DNA from: Synechocystis sp. PCC 7509
GTDB lineage: Bacteria > Cyanobacteriota > Cyanobacteriia > Cyanobacteriales > Chroococcidiopsidaceae
Assembly (NCBI RefSeq): GCF_000332075.2
Contig: NZ_ALVU02000001.1
Location: forward strand, 3,174,324-3,238,323
Reading direction: 5' to 3'
DNA length: 64,000 nucleotides
The notes below the pieces were generated by a model. That model made no database searches and was not told the origin of the DNA. It saw only the letters and a list, made by a program, of their open reading frames with translations. The number at the start of each line of letters is the position of its first letter. The first letter of the stretch is position 1. The position numbers and the translations under genes are program-made. Positions 30,028-40,918 of this stretch are shown here, in pieces.

Positions 30028-30189
30028 AGTTTTCTATTTGTCAGATACATTAGGTTTTACCCTTTTGGATCTGCCTGCTATTTGCTTTCTCTATGCAGTT
30101 TTCAAGGTTCTGACTGAGTTGAGACTCAGCATTCTAACTACTACTAATAGTCACGGTGCTGAATAAACTTTTGGTTGCTTGGCTTCAGG

Positions 30190-30262
30190 TGGAGGTTAGC
30201 GGACTCGAACCGCTGACATCCTGCTTGCAAAGCAGGCGCTCTACCAACTGAGCTAAACCCCC
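30190..30262 (-). tRNA. tRNA-Ala (anticodon TGC)
   Basis: On the minus strand the 73-base gene starts GGGGGTTTAGCTCAG, has anticodon stem-loop CTGCTTTGCAAGCAG with TGC and T loop GGTTCGAGTCC. The acceptor stem GGGGGTT pairs with AACCTCC (one G-U). No CCA is encoded. It lies in the 16S-23S spacer. Confidence 0.95.
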
Positions 30263-30305
30263 CAATGATTGGCTACAAGTTTTATGTCTTGTTGCTTTTT
30301 CAAGG

Positions 30306-30379
<74 letters not shown>

Positions 30380-30486
30380 CCAAACCTTAATTATAATTGA
30401 AAAGACCCACTTTCTTCGCCACGACCTAGGTTGACCTCATCTAAACCTATTTTGATTTTCGGTGTCAATGGGTTTGGTCTCCCTTA

Positions 30487-31975
<1,489 letters not shown>

Positions 31976-32155
31976 GTTTAAAAAAGGAGGCTATTTGTTA
32001 GCTCTTTTTTGACTCACCCGAAGTGAGTCTCTTTTCTTATAGTTTTTCTGACGAAGACTATAGTGCTTTTTTTTGGCTTTTCAATTATAATTTTTTCATG
32101 GTTCGGCGTGCCTTCTGGTTCGCTCCGCTTTCGCTTCCCTCTCCAGCGCTTTATT

Positions 32156-32184
32156 AATCTATCAACTACATCGGTAGTTGTCAA
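32156..32184 (-). promoter_or_regulatory. rRNA operon promoter
   Basis: On the minus strand a -35 TTGACA (32179-32184) and a -10 TAGATT (32156-32161) are separated by exactly 17 bases. They lie about 180 bases upstream of the 16S rRNA. This is a near-consensus vegetative promoter; the leader between it and 16S contains a small hairpin (GACTCA..TGAGTC near 32010-32030). The region 31976-32284 holds no gene. Confidence 0.78.
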
Positions 32185-32284
32185 GGGTTTTTATAAAAGA
32201 ATTTTGGAGCTTTCATACAAGTCTTACGCAGCAAGGAATGTAGGCTAAAATTAGTTTGGATTTTTAGAAAAAAGTAGTTTAGTT

Positions 32285-33151
32285 GTGAGTAATGTTGCTG
32301 GTTTACCTCCTTGGATAGTTCTAGATCCTCTAATCCAAAGTTGGTTGATAGAAGATATTGGTAGGGGCGATCGCACCACTCAAGGTTTATTAGCAGGAAA
32401 AGCAAGCAGTATAAAAGCTGTGTGGGTGGCTAAAGCACCGGGAGTAGTTGCGGGTTTACCACTGGCGAGTAGAGTTTTTCAGCTTTTGGACACAAAAGTT
32501 AGTTTTGTAGCGATCGCGCGTGAAGGACAATGGTGTGAAGTGGGAGAGCAAATAGCAACAATTGAGGGGACGTTAGATAGCTTGCTTACGGGGGAAAGAT
32601 TAGCTTTAAATTTGGCGATGCGGTTGAGTGGAATTACAACTTTGACGCGCGAGTATGCAAGGAAAATTGCAGATTTACCTGCTCGATTGGTGGATACTCG
32701 CAAAACTACGCCGGGTTTAAGAATTATGGAAAAGTATGCTTCACAGCTTGGAGGTGCGGTAAATCATCGGATGGGGTTAGATGATGCGGTGATGATTAAA
32801 GATAACCATATTGTGGTGGCTGGGGGAATTGGAGAAGCGATCACACTTATTCGTAGCAATATGCCTTATCCACTCACAATTGAGGTAGAAACGGAGAGTT
32901 TGGAGCAGGTAGAAGAAGCTTTACAGCACGGAGCAGATATTATTATGCTGGATAATATGCCGCCGGAGTTGATGATTTTGGCGGTGAAGGAAATCCGCGA
33001 TCGCAATAGTAAAATCAAGATTGAGGCTTCGGGCAATATTACTTTAGACAATATTCGGGCTGTAGCTCTTACGGGTGTAGATTATATTTCTACCAGTGCG
33101 CTGATTACTCAGTCGAAGTGGTTGGATTTGAGTATGAGAATCCTTCGGTAG
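32285..33151 (+). CDS. nadC: Nicotinate-nucleotide pyrophosphorylase (quinolinate phosphoribosyltransferase)
   Basis: A 288-residue NAD-synthesis enzyme that converts quinolinate and PRPP to nicotinate mononucleotide. Landmarks: EDIGRGDRTT near the N-terminus, LVDTRKTTPGLRIMEKYA, GGAVNHRMGLDDAVMIKDNH, the EVE motif and the C-terminal EASGNITLDNI and VDYISTSALT-like end. It uses a GTG start; upstream codons have no homology. It is divergent from the rRNA operon and precedes argS. Confidence 0.95.
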   Translation: MSNVAGLPPWIVLDPLIQSWLIEDIGRGDRTTQGLLAGKASSIKAVWVAKAPGVVAGLPLASRVFQLLDTKVSFVAIAREGQWCEVGEQIATIEGTLDSLLTGERLALNLAMRLSGITTLTREYARKIADLPARLVDTRKTTPGLRIMEKYASQLGGAVNHRMGLDDAVMIKDNHIVVAGGIGEAITLIRSNMPYPLTIEVETESLEQVEEALQHGADIIMLDNMPPELMILAVKEIRDRNSKIKIEASGNITLDNIRAVALTGVDYISTSALITQSKWLDLSMRILR

Positions 33152-33267
33152 CAGATAGAGAAGTTATGTAAGAGCGGGAAAACCTTTGACTCGATCAGAT
33201 GTTGTCTAGTAGTCGTGAGGATTAAAGTTAGAATATTCCTCACTTATTATTTTAAGTTTCTTATTTT

Positions 33268-35022
33268 ATGAATGATACGGTAAAACAGCTAAAACTTAGC
33301 TTTGAGCAGGCTTTGAGTGCCGCTTTTGGCGATGAATATGCAAAAACAGATCCTTTGCTTGTTCCTGCAAGTAATCCGAAGTTTGGAGATTATCAGTCAA
33401 ATGTTGCTCTGTCTTTGGCGAAACGGTTAGGACAGCAACCACGAAAGATTGCTGAACAGATAATTCAGAAGTTGAATGTTGTTGGTATTTGTGAAACTCC
33501 GCAGTTAGCTGGTGCTGGTTTTATAAATTTGACTTTGTTGCCAAGCTACTTGGAGACAGAACTTAAGAGCGCTTACACAGATTTAAGATTGGGAATTGTT
33601 AAGGCAAAAACGCCTAAGCGAGTAGTGGTTGATTTTTCTAGTCCTAATATTGCCAAGGAGATGCACGTTGGACATCTGCGCTCAACGATTATTGGCGATA
33701 GTATTGCTCGCGTTTTGGAGTTTCAAGGTCACAATGTATTGCGGTTAAATCATCTGGGGGATTGGGGTACTCAGTTTGGAATGTTGATTACCCAGTTGCG
33801 TGAGGCTGAATCAGTTAATGATTACGATTTATTAGATTTAGGTGAGTTGGTTGAGTTTTATCGGGAATCTAAAAAAAGATTTGATGATGATGCGGAATTT
33901 AGAGAGCGATCGCGTCAAGCAGTAGTAGCGCTACAATCCGGTGACGAAAAAGCAAAGATTGCGTGGAAATTTCTTTGTAATAAGTCTCGGATAGAATTTG
34001 AAATTATTTATGCGCTGCTAGATGTACATTTTGATGAAGAACGCGGCGAATCTTTCTACAATCCTTTTCTGGTGCAAGTTGTAGAAGATTTAGACAAAGC
34101 TGGCTTATTGGTGGAAAATCAGGGCGCTAAGTGTGTTTTTCTGGATGGATTTACTAATAGAGAAGGCGAACCATTACCTTTAATTGTGCAAAAATCCGAT
34201 GGTGGGTATAACTATGCAACAACGGATTTAGCCGCAGTACGTTACCGAATTGAACAAGATAAAGCTAATCGGCTAATCTATGTGACGGATGCTGGGCAAG
34301 CAAACCATTTTGCTCAAGTTTTTCAGGTGGCTAGACGTGCGCTTTGGATTCCAGAAAGCATAGAAATCGATCATGTCCCTTTTGGCTTGGTACAGGGAGA
34401 AGATGGCAAAAAATTGAAGACGCGCTCTGGGGAAACGGTAAAACTAAAAGATTTGTTAGATGAAGCTATTGTCAGAGCGCGTGCAGATTTGGAAAATAGG
34501 TTAAAAGCGGAGGATCGTCAAGAAACTGAGGAGTTTGTTGCTAATGCAGCTTCGGTAATTGGGATTAGCTCGGTTAAGTATGCGGATTTGAGTCAAAATC
34601 GTACCAGCAATTATGTTTTTAGCTATGACAGAATGCTAGATCGACAAGGCAATACTGCGCCGTATATGTTGTACGCCTACGTGCGAACTCAAGGAATTAG
34701 CCGTAGAGGTGAAATTGATTTTGAGCAGCTAGGAAACAGTGTTGATATTTTGTTGCAGCATGAAACAGAGTTGATACTAGCAAAGCATTTGTTGCAGTTG
34801 GATGAGGTCGTTAATGCTGTAGAGCAAGATTTGTTTCCTAATCGTTTGTGCGAATACTTATTTCAACTCAGTCAAAAGTTTAATCAATTTTACGATAAAG
34901 TTCCAGTCTTAAACGCCGAAGAACCTTTGCGGACTTCTCGATTGGTACTATGTAACTTGACTGCTAGAACTTTAAAACTAGGATTATCTTTGTTGGGGAT
35001 TCAGGTTTTAGACAGGATGTAG
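33268..35022 (+). CDS. argS: Arginyl-tRNA synthetase
   Basis: A 584-residue class I synthetase, complete. The N-terminal additional domain (about 1-110) is followed by the HIGH motif as HVGH in [20 protein letters not shown], the KMSK-equivalent region [15 protein letters not shown] and a C-terminal DALR anticodon-binding domain ending LGIQVLDRM. Its last 15 bases overlap the convergent def gene. It contrasts with the catalytic-domain-less paralogue at 8527-9447. Confidence 0.97.
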   Translation: MNDTVKQLKLSFEQALSAAFGDEYAKTDPLLVPASNPKFGDYQSNVALSLAKRLGQQPRKIAEQIIQKLNVVGICETPQLAGAGFINLTLLPSYLETELKSAYTDLRLGIVKAKTPKRVVVDFSSPNIAKEMHVGHLRSTIIGDSIARVLEFQGHNVLRLNHLGDWGTQFGMLITQLREAESVNDYDLLDLGELVEFYRESKKRFDDDAEFRERSRQAVVALQSGDEKAKIAWKFLCNKSRIEFEIIYALLDVHFDEERGESFYNPFLVQVVEDLDKAGLLVENQGAKCVFLDGFTNREGEPLPLIVQKSDGGYNYATTDLAAVRYRIEQDKANRLIYVTDAGQANHFAQVFQVARRALWIPESIEIDHVPFGLVQGEDGKKLKTRSGETVKLKDLLDEAIVRARADLENRLKAEDRQETEEFVANAASVIGISSVKYADLSQNRTSNYVFSYDRMLDRQGNTAPYMLYAYVRTQGISRRGEIDFEQLGNSVDILLQHETELILAKHLLQLDEVVNAVEQDLFPNRLCEYLFQLSQKFNQFYDKVPVLNAEEPLRTSRLVLCNLTARTLKLGLSLLGIQVLDRM

Positions 35023-35535
35023 TTTTTGGTATTCTTGCTCGGTAATTAGGTCTTGGGTGCTTTGTAAGCGATCTACAAACACTATGCCATCAAGATGATC
35101 GAGTTCGTGCTGAAAAATTCGCGCTACAAAATCGGTTAATTCTTGCTTATGCAATTTCCCAGCGCGATCGCTATATTCAACTTCGATTGCTCTATATCTT
35201 GGCACTAATCCCCTAATTCCGGGAATACTCAAGCAACCTTCCCAACCCTTGACTAATTCGGAAGAATGCGCCAGAATTTGCGGGTTAATCATAGCGGTTG
35301 GCTGCATTTGAGGCGCGGTGGGATAGCGGGGATTAGGACGAGAAGCAACGATAAATAGGCGATCGTTTACAGCTACTTGCGGTGCTGCTATTCCGACTCC
35401 ATTAGCGGCGATAACTGTTGTTAGCAGGTTATCAATTAGGTTTTGAATCTGGGGAGAATCAGTGTTATCAACATTTTGAGCTTGAGAGCGCAAAATAGGA
35501 TGACCGAGTTGAATTACTTCTAAAATTTTTGACAT
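35008..35535 (-). CDS. def: Peptide deformylase
   Basis: A 175-residue metalloenzyme that removes the N-formyl group from nascent proteins. All three motifs are present: [16 protein letters not shown] with the metal-binding Cys, and QHELDHLDG with the HEXXH His pair and Glu. Length is normal. It overlaps argS by 15 bases tail to tail and lies three bases after the protease gene on the same strand. Confidence 0.96.
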   Translation of the reverse strand: MSKILEVIQLGHPILRSQAQNVDNTDSPQIQNLIDNLLTTVIAANGVGIAAPQVAVNDRLFIVASRPNPRYPTAPQMQPTAMINPQILAHSSELVKGWEGCLSIPGIRGLVPRYRAIEVEYSDRAGKLHKQELTDFVARIFQHELDHLDGIVFVDRLQSTQDLITEQEYQKLHPV

Positions 35536-35538
35536 AAA

Positions 35539-36732
35539 TTAAGAGCGATCGCGCTGCGTGGGTAAGGATTCAAGTTTTACGGTTATTTGTTCTGTTTTTT
35601 GACCCCGTTGGATTTCCATTGTTAATTGACTTCCAACATTGCTACGTTCTACCAATTGCTGTACTTGGTCGGTTTTGGTTACTGGTTGATTGTTAATAGA
35701 TTGAACTACATCCCCTGCTTGTAAACCCGCATCATCGGCAGGAGAATTAGGAACGACACGGACTAATAAAATCCCTGTTTCTGCTTCTACACGAATACGT
35801 CCGCGCGATTGAGTATCTAACTGTTCTTTAACTTCTGGAGTTAAAGTTAACATCTGAACTCCTAAATAAGGGTGTTCTACTTTCCCTTTAGTAATAATTT
35901 GCTGAGATATTCCTTGAACTGTATTAATGGGAATAGCAAAACCTAAGCCTTGAGCGCCACTAATAATTGCTGTATTCATCCCAATTACTTCCCCGCGAGC
36001 GTTCAATAATGGCCCACCAGAATTACCAGGATTAATTGCGGCATCGGTTTGAATAAAGCCAACTCGCTTGTCGGAAACTCCAATATCACTACTCGATCTA
36101 TCTGTAGCACTGACAATTCCCGCCGTCACTGTATTGTCTAGTCCTAAAGGATTGCCGATCGCAATTACCCATTCTCCAGGGCGCAATCCGTCGGAATTGC
36201 CTATAGGAATGATTGGTAAGTCATTAGCAGCAATTTTAATCACTGCAACATCGGTAACGGGATCTTCCCCTAATACTTCGCCTTTAAAAGTCCGACCATC
36301 TTTGAGAGTGACGCTAACAGTATCTGCGCCATTTACTACGTGAGAATTAGTCAAAATTTGCCCATTAGCATTAACAATAAATCCCGAACCAGTACCGCGT
36401 TCTACGCGCCTAGAAGGTGGAGACGAACCAAAAAACCGACCCATCATCGGGTCGTCAAATTCATCGGGTGCTTGACTGCTAACGGTTCTAGCAGCATTAA
36501 TTCTCACTACCGCCGGACCTACTTTTTGAACTGCTGTTACCACAAAATTTGGATCGGTGGGGTTGATATCTACAGAGCGATCGCCTTTAGTTAATGGATT
36601 AATTAGAGGTTCTGGTGTAGTGTTTTCACGATTTTGGGGCAATTTAGGTAAAGAACAACTACCCAAAAATATTATTGACAGTAAGGTTAGTAGGTAGAAG
36701 CGCGATCGCTTAAAAAAAAGTTGATTTTGCAT
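35539..36732 (-). CDS. HtrA/Deg-type serine protease, predicted lipoprotein
   Basis: A 397-residue periplasmic protease (HhoA/HhoB/HtrA group). The N-terminus has a lipobox LGSC at residues 23-26, so it is likely a lipoprotein. The catalytic triad is visible: His in LTNSHVVNG, Asp in DPVTDVAVIKI and Ser in INPGNSGGPLLN. One C-terminal PDZ domain follows (about 285-380: HPYLGVQML, SPADDAGLQAGDVVQSINNQPV). It precedes def by three bases, so the two may be co-transcribed. Confidence 0.92.
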   Translation of the reverse strand: MQNQLFFKRSRFYLLTLLSIIFLGSCSLPKLPQNRENTTPEPLINPLTKGDRSVDINPTDPNFVVTAVQKVGPAVVRINAARTVSSQAPDEFDDPMMGRFFGSSPPSRRVERGTGSGFIVNANGQILTNSHVVNGADTVSVTLKDGRTFKGEVLGEDPVTDVAVIKIAANDLPIIPIGNSDGLRPGEWVIAIGNPLGLDNTVTAGIVSATDRSSSDIGVSDKRVGFIQTDAAINPGNSGGPLLNARGEVIGMNTAIISGAQGLGFAIPINTVQGISQQIITKGKVEHPYLGVQMLTLTPEVKEQLDTQSRGRIRVEAETGILLVRVVPNSPADDAGLQAGDVVQSINNQPVTKTDQVQQLVERSNVGSQLTMEIQRGQKTEQITVKLESLPTQRDRS

Positions 36733-36965
36733 ACTGGGAAAATAGGGTGGCTTTGATTTAGGGGATTAGGGCGATTTCTTCTCTGTCTTTAGTCGTCTAT
36801 GCAAGAATTTTTAGGGGTAGTAGTATGCTCAATTAATGGCGGTCGCGGCTATTTTATAGTTTATTTCCCAAGTGTTATTGCTAAACCAATTGATAGGGCT
36901 GATTTTTGCTAGATTGGTTGCTTATCTATATTTCTTATTGTGACGGGACGAGGTAGTTATTAACA

Positions 36966-38333
36966 GTGGAACTTAGCCTTGAAACTCTTTGGATTCAGGT
37001 GTTGGAACGCTTACAGATACAATTGAGCCGTCCTACCTTTGAAACTTGGATTAAAACTGCTAGTGCAGAAAAATTAGAGGATAATTGCTTAGTTATCTGT
37101 ACTCCTAACCCTTTTGCGCGTAACTGGCTACAAAAATATTACATTCAAACTTTGGCGGATGTTGTAAAGGATATTCGCGGTTGCCCTACAGAGATTCAAT
37201 TTACCGTAGCTCCTGGACAGGCAATTAATGCTTTTATCGAACCTGACAATGCACCAAAAGGACAAGAAGCAGGTTTACAAGGCGATCGCACTAGACCCCC
37301 AGCACTCAACCTCAAATATGTATTTTCACGCTTTGTAGTGGGCGCTAACAGCCGTTTAGCTCATGCGGCGGCGTTGGCTGTAGCAGAATCTCCCGGACGA
37401 GAATTTAATCCTTTGTTTTTGTGTGGTGGTGTGGGATTGGGGAAAACTCACCTAATGCAGGCGATCGCCCATTACCGTTGGGATATTAACCCCGATACAA
37501 ATATTTTTTATGTTTCTACGGAAAAGTTTACTAACGATTTAATTGCTTCTATTCGCAAAAATAGTACCCAAAGTTTTCGGGATCTTTATCGCGCCGCCGA
37601 TGTGTTGCTAGTAGATGATATTCAATTTATTGAAGGTAAAGAATCAACTCAAGAGGAGTTTTTTCATACTTTTAATACTTTGTATGAAGCAGGGAAACAA
37701 GTAGTTATTGCTTCCGATCGCCCACCTAATCAAATTCCCCGCTTGCAAGAGCGTTTATGTTCACGCTTTTCTATGGGTTTGATTGCTGACATTCAAACGC
37801 CAGACTTAGAAACTAGAATAGCAATTCTGCAAAAAAAAGCAGAGTATGAAAATATGCGTTTACCTAGAACAGTGGTTGAGTATATCGCCTGTAACTACAT
37901 TTCTAATATTAGAGAATTAGAAGGGGCTTTAATTCGGGCTGTTGCTTATATTTCAATTTCTGGCTTACCGATGACGGTAGAGAATTTAATCCCTATTTTA
38001 AACCCAGCACTAGAAAATCTTGAAGCTTCACCAGATACAGTTTTGAAGATTATTGCTGATGAGTTTGATATTTCTCTTGAAGACTTAAAAAGCATTTCTA
38101 GGCGGCGAGAAATTAGTTGGGCTAGGCAAATTGGGATGTATTTAATGCGTCAACATACAGATTTGAGCTTGCCGAAAATTGGTGAGGAATTTGGTGGGAA
38201 AGATCACACCACAGTCATGTACAGTTGCGAAAAAATTGCTCAGTTACGCACTAATGATTCGAGTCTGGGGCAAACTTTGCGTCAACTAAGCGATCGCATT
38301 AATCTTGCTGTGCGATCGCAAGATAAATCTTGA
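36966..38333 (+). CDS. dnaA: Chromosomal replication initiator DnaA
   Basis: A 455-residue AAA+ initiator with a GTG start. Domain I (about 1-85), a linker, then AAA+ with Walker [14 protein letters not shown], Walker [14 protein letters not shown] and sensor RLCSRFSMG. The C-terminal DNA-binding domain carries [15 protein letters not shown], which reads DnaA boxes. It is followed by a ~500-bp box-rich region and dnaN, the classical dnaA-oriC-dnaN order. Confidence 0.97.
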   Translation: MELSLETLWIQVLERLQIQLSRPTFETWIKTASAEKLEDNCLVICTPNPFARNWLQKYYIQTLADVVKDIRGCPTEIQFTVAPGQAINAFIEPDNAPKGQEAGLQGDRTRPPALNLKYVFSRFVVGANSRLAHAAALAVAESPGREFNPLFLCGGVGLGKTHLMQAIAHYRWDINPDTNIFYVSTEKFTNDLIASIRKNSTQSFRDLYRAADVLLVDDIQFIEGKESTQEEFFHTFNTLYEAGKQVVIASDRPPNQIPRLQERLCSRFSMGLIADIQTPDLETRIAILQKKAEYENMRLPRTVVEYIACNYISNIRELEGALIRAVAYISISGLPMTVENLIPILNPALENLEASPDTVLKIIADEFDISLEDLKSISRRREISWARQIGMYLMRQHTDLSLPKIGEEFGGKDHTTVMYSCEKIAQLRTNDSSLGQTLRQLSDRINLAVRSQDKS

Positions 38334-38383
38334 AGCTTGGCAATTATGAACTTAATATAAACAAATGTAAACAAAATTTAACC

Positions 38384-38579
38384 TGTGGAAAACTAGCAAT
38401 TTTCTGTGGAAAAACTGTTAGTAACCTGGGGAAAATTCTAGGCTTTTTGGGGAAAACTATAGCTTAAGACAATTGACCTGTGGAAACTTTAATTTTTTTT
38501 CCACAGGTTTTCCACAGGCACTAGGTAGACAAAAGGTATAACTGACAAGCATTTCAAAAAGTTTTCCACATTTTCCACA
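38384..38579. promoter_or_regulatory. DnaA-box cluster (probable oriC)
   Basis: Nine DnaA-box-like 9-mers lie between dnaA and dnaN. Plus orientation: TGTGGAAAA at 38384 and 38405, TGGGGAAAA at 38427 and 38448, TGTGGAAAC at 38479. Minus orientation (TTTTCCACA): 38497, 38508, 38562 and 38571; the last two are directly adjacent. The plus-oriented set comes first and the minus-oriented set second. Clustering and gene context make this the best origin candidate in the window. Confidence 0.85.
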
Positions 38580-38583
38580 GCCC

Positions 38584-38626
38584 CTACTACTACTATTTAA
38601 AATAATTATTAATTTAGTAGTAGTAG
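38584..38626. promoter_or_regulatory. Inverted TAG/CTA trinucleotide tracts around an AT-rich core (candidate unwinding element)
   Basis: CTACTACTACTA (38584-38595) and TAGTAGTAGTAG (38615-38626) flank 19 bases of pure A+T. They begin five bases after the last two DnaA boxes, with a short GC-rich AGCCCC in between. The order box, GC-rich spacer, repeated trinucleotide, AT-rich DNA matches the DnaA-trio unwinding architecture described in Bacillus; here it is mirrored on both sides. Confidence 0.65.
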
Positions 38627-38837
38627 TTAATATTAAAAAATAGATAGTACGCTTATACTATACAATAGACGTGCTAGGATACTTTTCTGAACCAATCGAA
38701 GCACCTGCTTGTAGCGGAAGTTTTTGAGACCTTTGGGTATAGAAACAAGCTTTTTAAGAAAAACTTAAAGCGCAGTTTTTGTTGTCTGGGTTGGAGAAGT
38801 TGTTAGCAAGTGCAGTTTTACAGAGCATGAGATCGTG

Positions 38838-39977
38838 ATGAAATTAATTTGCAGCCAAACGCAATTAAGTACCAATCTTTCCTTGGTTAGCCGCGCTGTA
38901 CCAACCCGTCCAACCCATCCAATTTTGGCAAATGTTTTGTTGGTTGCAGACGTGGAAACTCAGCAGGTGAGTTTGACGGCGTTTGATTTGAGTTTGGGAA
39001 TTAAAACTAGCTTTAGTGCGGAAGTTATAGCACCTGGTGCGATCGCGTTACCGGCTAAACTGCTCAACGATATTGTTTCTAGGCTTTTAGACGGAGAAAT
39101 TGAGCTTGAAGAAACTAGCGTTGAACCTTTAGGAATTACAATTGTCTCAGCTTCGGGGCGTTATCAAGTGCGGGGGATGGAAGTAGAGGAATTTCCCGAA
39201 TTGCCAATAATTGAAGCTGGAGAAGCGATTTATTTGCCTGTAGAGGAGTTTATTGAAGGGTTGCGCTCGACTTTATTTGCCACTAGCAGCAACGAATTAA
39301 ACCAGTTATTAACAGGTTTGCATATCATTGTTGAGCAAGAAACGATAGAATTTGCCGCAACAGACGGACATCGTTTAGCAATGGTTGAAACTCCGAACAC
39401 TGTAGAAACACCTGTAGCATCTTCACGGCTGGAAGTCACAATACCCGCTAAGTCTTTGCGGGAATTGGAAAAAATGCTGAGTTTGGGAAATTCCAACGAA
39501 CCCTTGGCAATGCAATTTGACCAAGGACAGGTAATATTCGAGTGGGCAAATAGACGTTTAACCAGCAGAGTTTTAGAAGGGCAATATCCCGCTTATCGTC
39601 AGCTAATACCGCGTCAATTTGACCGCCAAGTTACAATAGAGCGCAAGCTATTGATAAGTAGCTTAGAACGCATTGCCGTAATGGCAGACCAAAAACAAAA
39701 CATTGTCAAGTTTAGCCTTGATGATACTAATCAACAAATATCTTTATCTGTAGAAACTAGAGATGTTGGTAGTGGAAAAGAAGTTATTTCAGTTTCCTGT
39801 TCGGGGGAAGATTTAGAATTTGCTTTTAACATTAAATACTTAATGGATGGATTGAAAGCACTTCCTACTAATGAAATTCAAATGCAAGTACATACTGCTA
39901 CTAGCCCAATAATTTTTACACCATTGGGTAGTTTGAAAATGACTTACTTAATTATGCCCGTACAAATCCGCGTTTGA
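38838..39977 (+). CDS. dnaN: DNA polymerase III beta subunit (sliding clamp)
   Basis: A 379-residue clamp with three repeated domains (about 1-120, 130-250 and 255-379), including LPAKLLNDIVSRLLDGE and the C-terminal MPVQIRV, near the usual MPMR-type end. I start at the ATG 38838 (MKLICSQTQ); a GTG directly before it is less likely. It lies 500 bases after dnaA with the probable origin between them. It is convergent with the lipid kinase gene. Confidence 0.96.
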   Translation: MKLICSQTQLSTNLSLVSRAVPTRPTHPILANVLLVADVETQQVSLTAFDLSLGIKTSFSAEVIAPGAIALPAKLLNDIVSRLLDGEIELEETSVEPLGITIVSASGRYQVRGMEVEEFPELPIIEAGEAIYLPVEEFIEGLRSTLFATSSNELNQLLTGLHIIVEQETIEFAATDGHRLAMVETPNTVETPVASSRLEVTIPAKSLRELEKMLSLGNSNEPLAMQFDQGQVIFEWANRRLTSRVLEGQYPAYRQLIPRQFDRQVTIERKLLISSLERIAVMADQKQNIVKFSLDDTNQQISLSVETRDVGSGKEVISVSCSGEDLEFAFNIKYLMDGLKALPTNEIQMQVHTATSPIIFTPLGSLKMTYLIMPVQIRV

Positions 39978-39982
39978 CAGCT

Positions 39983-40858
39983 TCAGGATTTTGGGACTAA
40001 AACAGCGATCGCACTAGGAATAACCCGAAATCGAGCGGGAGTATAAGTAGTTATTTCACCATCGGTATTAATCGGTAGATGTTTGCGAGTAGAAATCTCA
40101 AACTCTTGACCGTGTAAGGATCGGACGCTAGATAACTCTGTATGCGTTCCTTGACGCATAGTTGGTAATAACATTAACATTTGCCACCAATGTTTTAGCT
40201 CTAAACTGTATAAATCCAGCGTTTGATCGTCGATGGTTGCGTCGTGAGTTACTGCCATTCCACCACCATAGTAGCGACCATTTCCCACAGCAATTTGTAC
40301 AGTTTTTACTTGGATAGATTTGCCATTAAGAGAGATTTCGGCTCGAAAAGGACGCGATCGCCACACAACTTGAATTGCTGTAGCCGCGTAAGCCAAAACT
40401 CCCCAACGGCGCTTAGATTCTTTGGTAAGCTTTTGAGTAATTTCTACACTTAAGCCTAAACTTGCAACATTAAAAAAATGTTTACCATTCACCCAACCTA
40501 AATCTATCCGCCGAGTTTGACCAGCAGCAATAACCCCGCAAGCTTCGGGGATAGTAGTAGGAATACTTAAAGTTCGCGCCAGATCGTTCGCTGTACCTAA
40601 AGGCAAAACACCTAAAGGCAACTGAGTATCAACTATGCCATCTACCGCCGCATTTAAAGTTCCATCGCCACCGCCAACAATTACCAAATCTACTTGATTT
40701 TTATAATTGCGAATCGTATCGGATACTTTTTTGGGGTCGTCGATAGATTCCTCCATTAACTCTAAGCCAAGGCTTTTTAATTGCTCGATAGCTTCAGATA
40801 GATTTTTTTGTCCGTGTCGAGAATGACGGTTGACTAATAATAAGGCTCGTTGACTCAT
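39983..40858 (-). CDS. Diacylglycerol/lipid kinase family protein (YegS-like)
   Basis: A 291-residue member of the DAGK catalytic family. Motifs: LLLVNRHSRHGQ at the start, VDLVIVGGGDGTLNAAVDGI (nucleotide-binding GGGDGT) and GVLPLGTANDLARTL; the C-terminal beta sandwich carries GNGRYYGGGMAVTHDA and NTDGE. It phosphorylates a lipid or sphingoid-type substrate, unknown here. It lies 60 bases after the PlsY/PEP-synthase-like fusion on the same strand, a notable pairing of lipid-related genes. Confidence 0.88.
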   Translation of the reverse strand: MSQRALLLVNRHSRHGQKNLSEAIEQLKSLGLELMEESIDDPKKVSDTIRNYKNQVDLVIVGGGDGTLNAAVDGIVDTQLPLGVLPLGTANDLARTLSIPTTIPEACGVIAAGQTRRIDLGWVNGKHFFNVASLGLSVEITQKLTKESKRRWGVLAYAATAIQVVWRSRPFRAEISLNGKSIQVKTVQIAVGNGRYYGGGMAVTHDATIDDQTLDLYSLELKHWWQMLMLLPTMRQGTHTELSSVRSLHGQEFEISTRKHLPINTDGEITTYTPARFRVIPSAIAVLVPKS

Positions 40859-40918
40859 AATTTAGCCCGATAACAGGCGATCGCAAATAAAGTAATTATC
40901 CTATTTAACGAGCCACAA

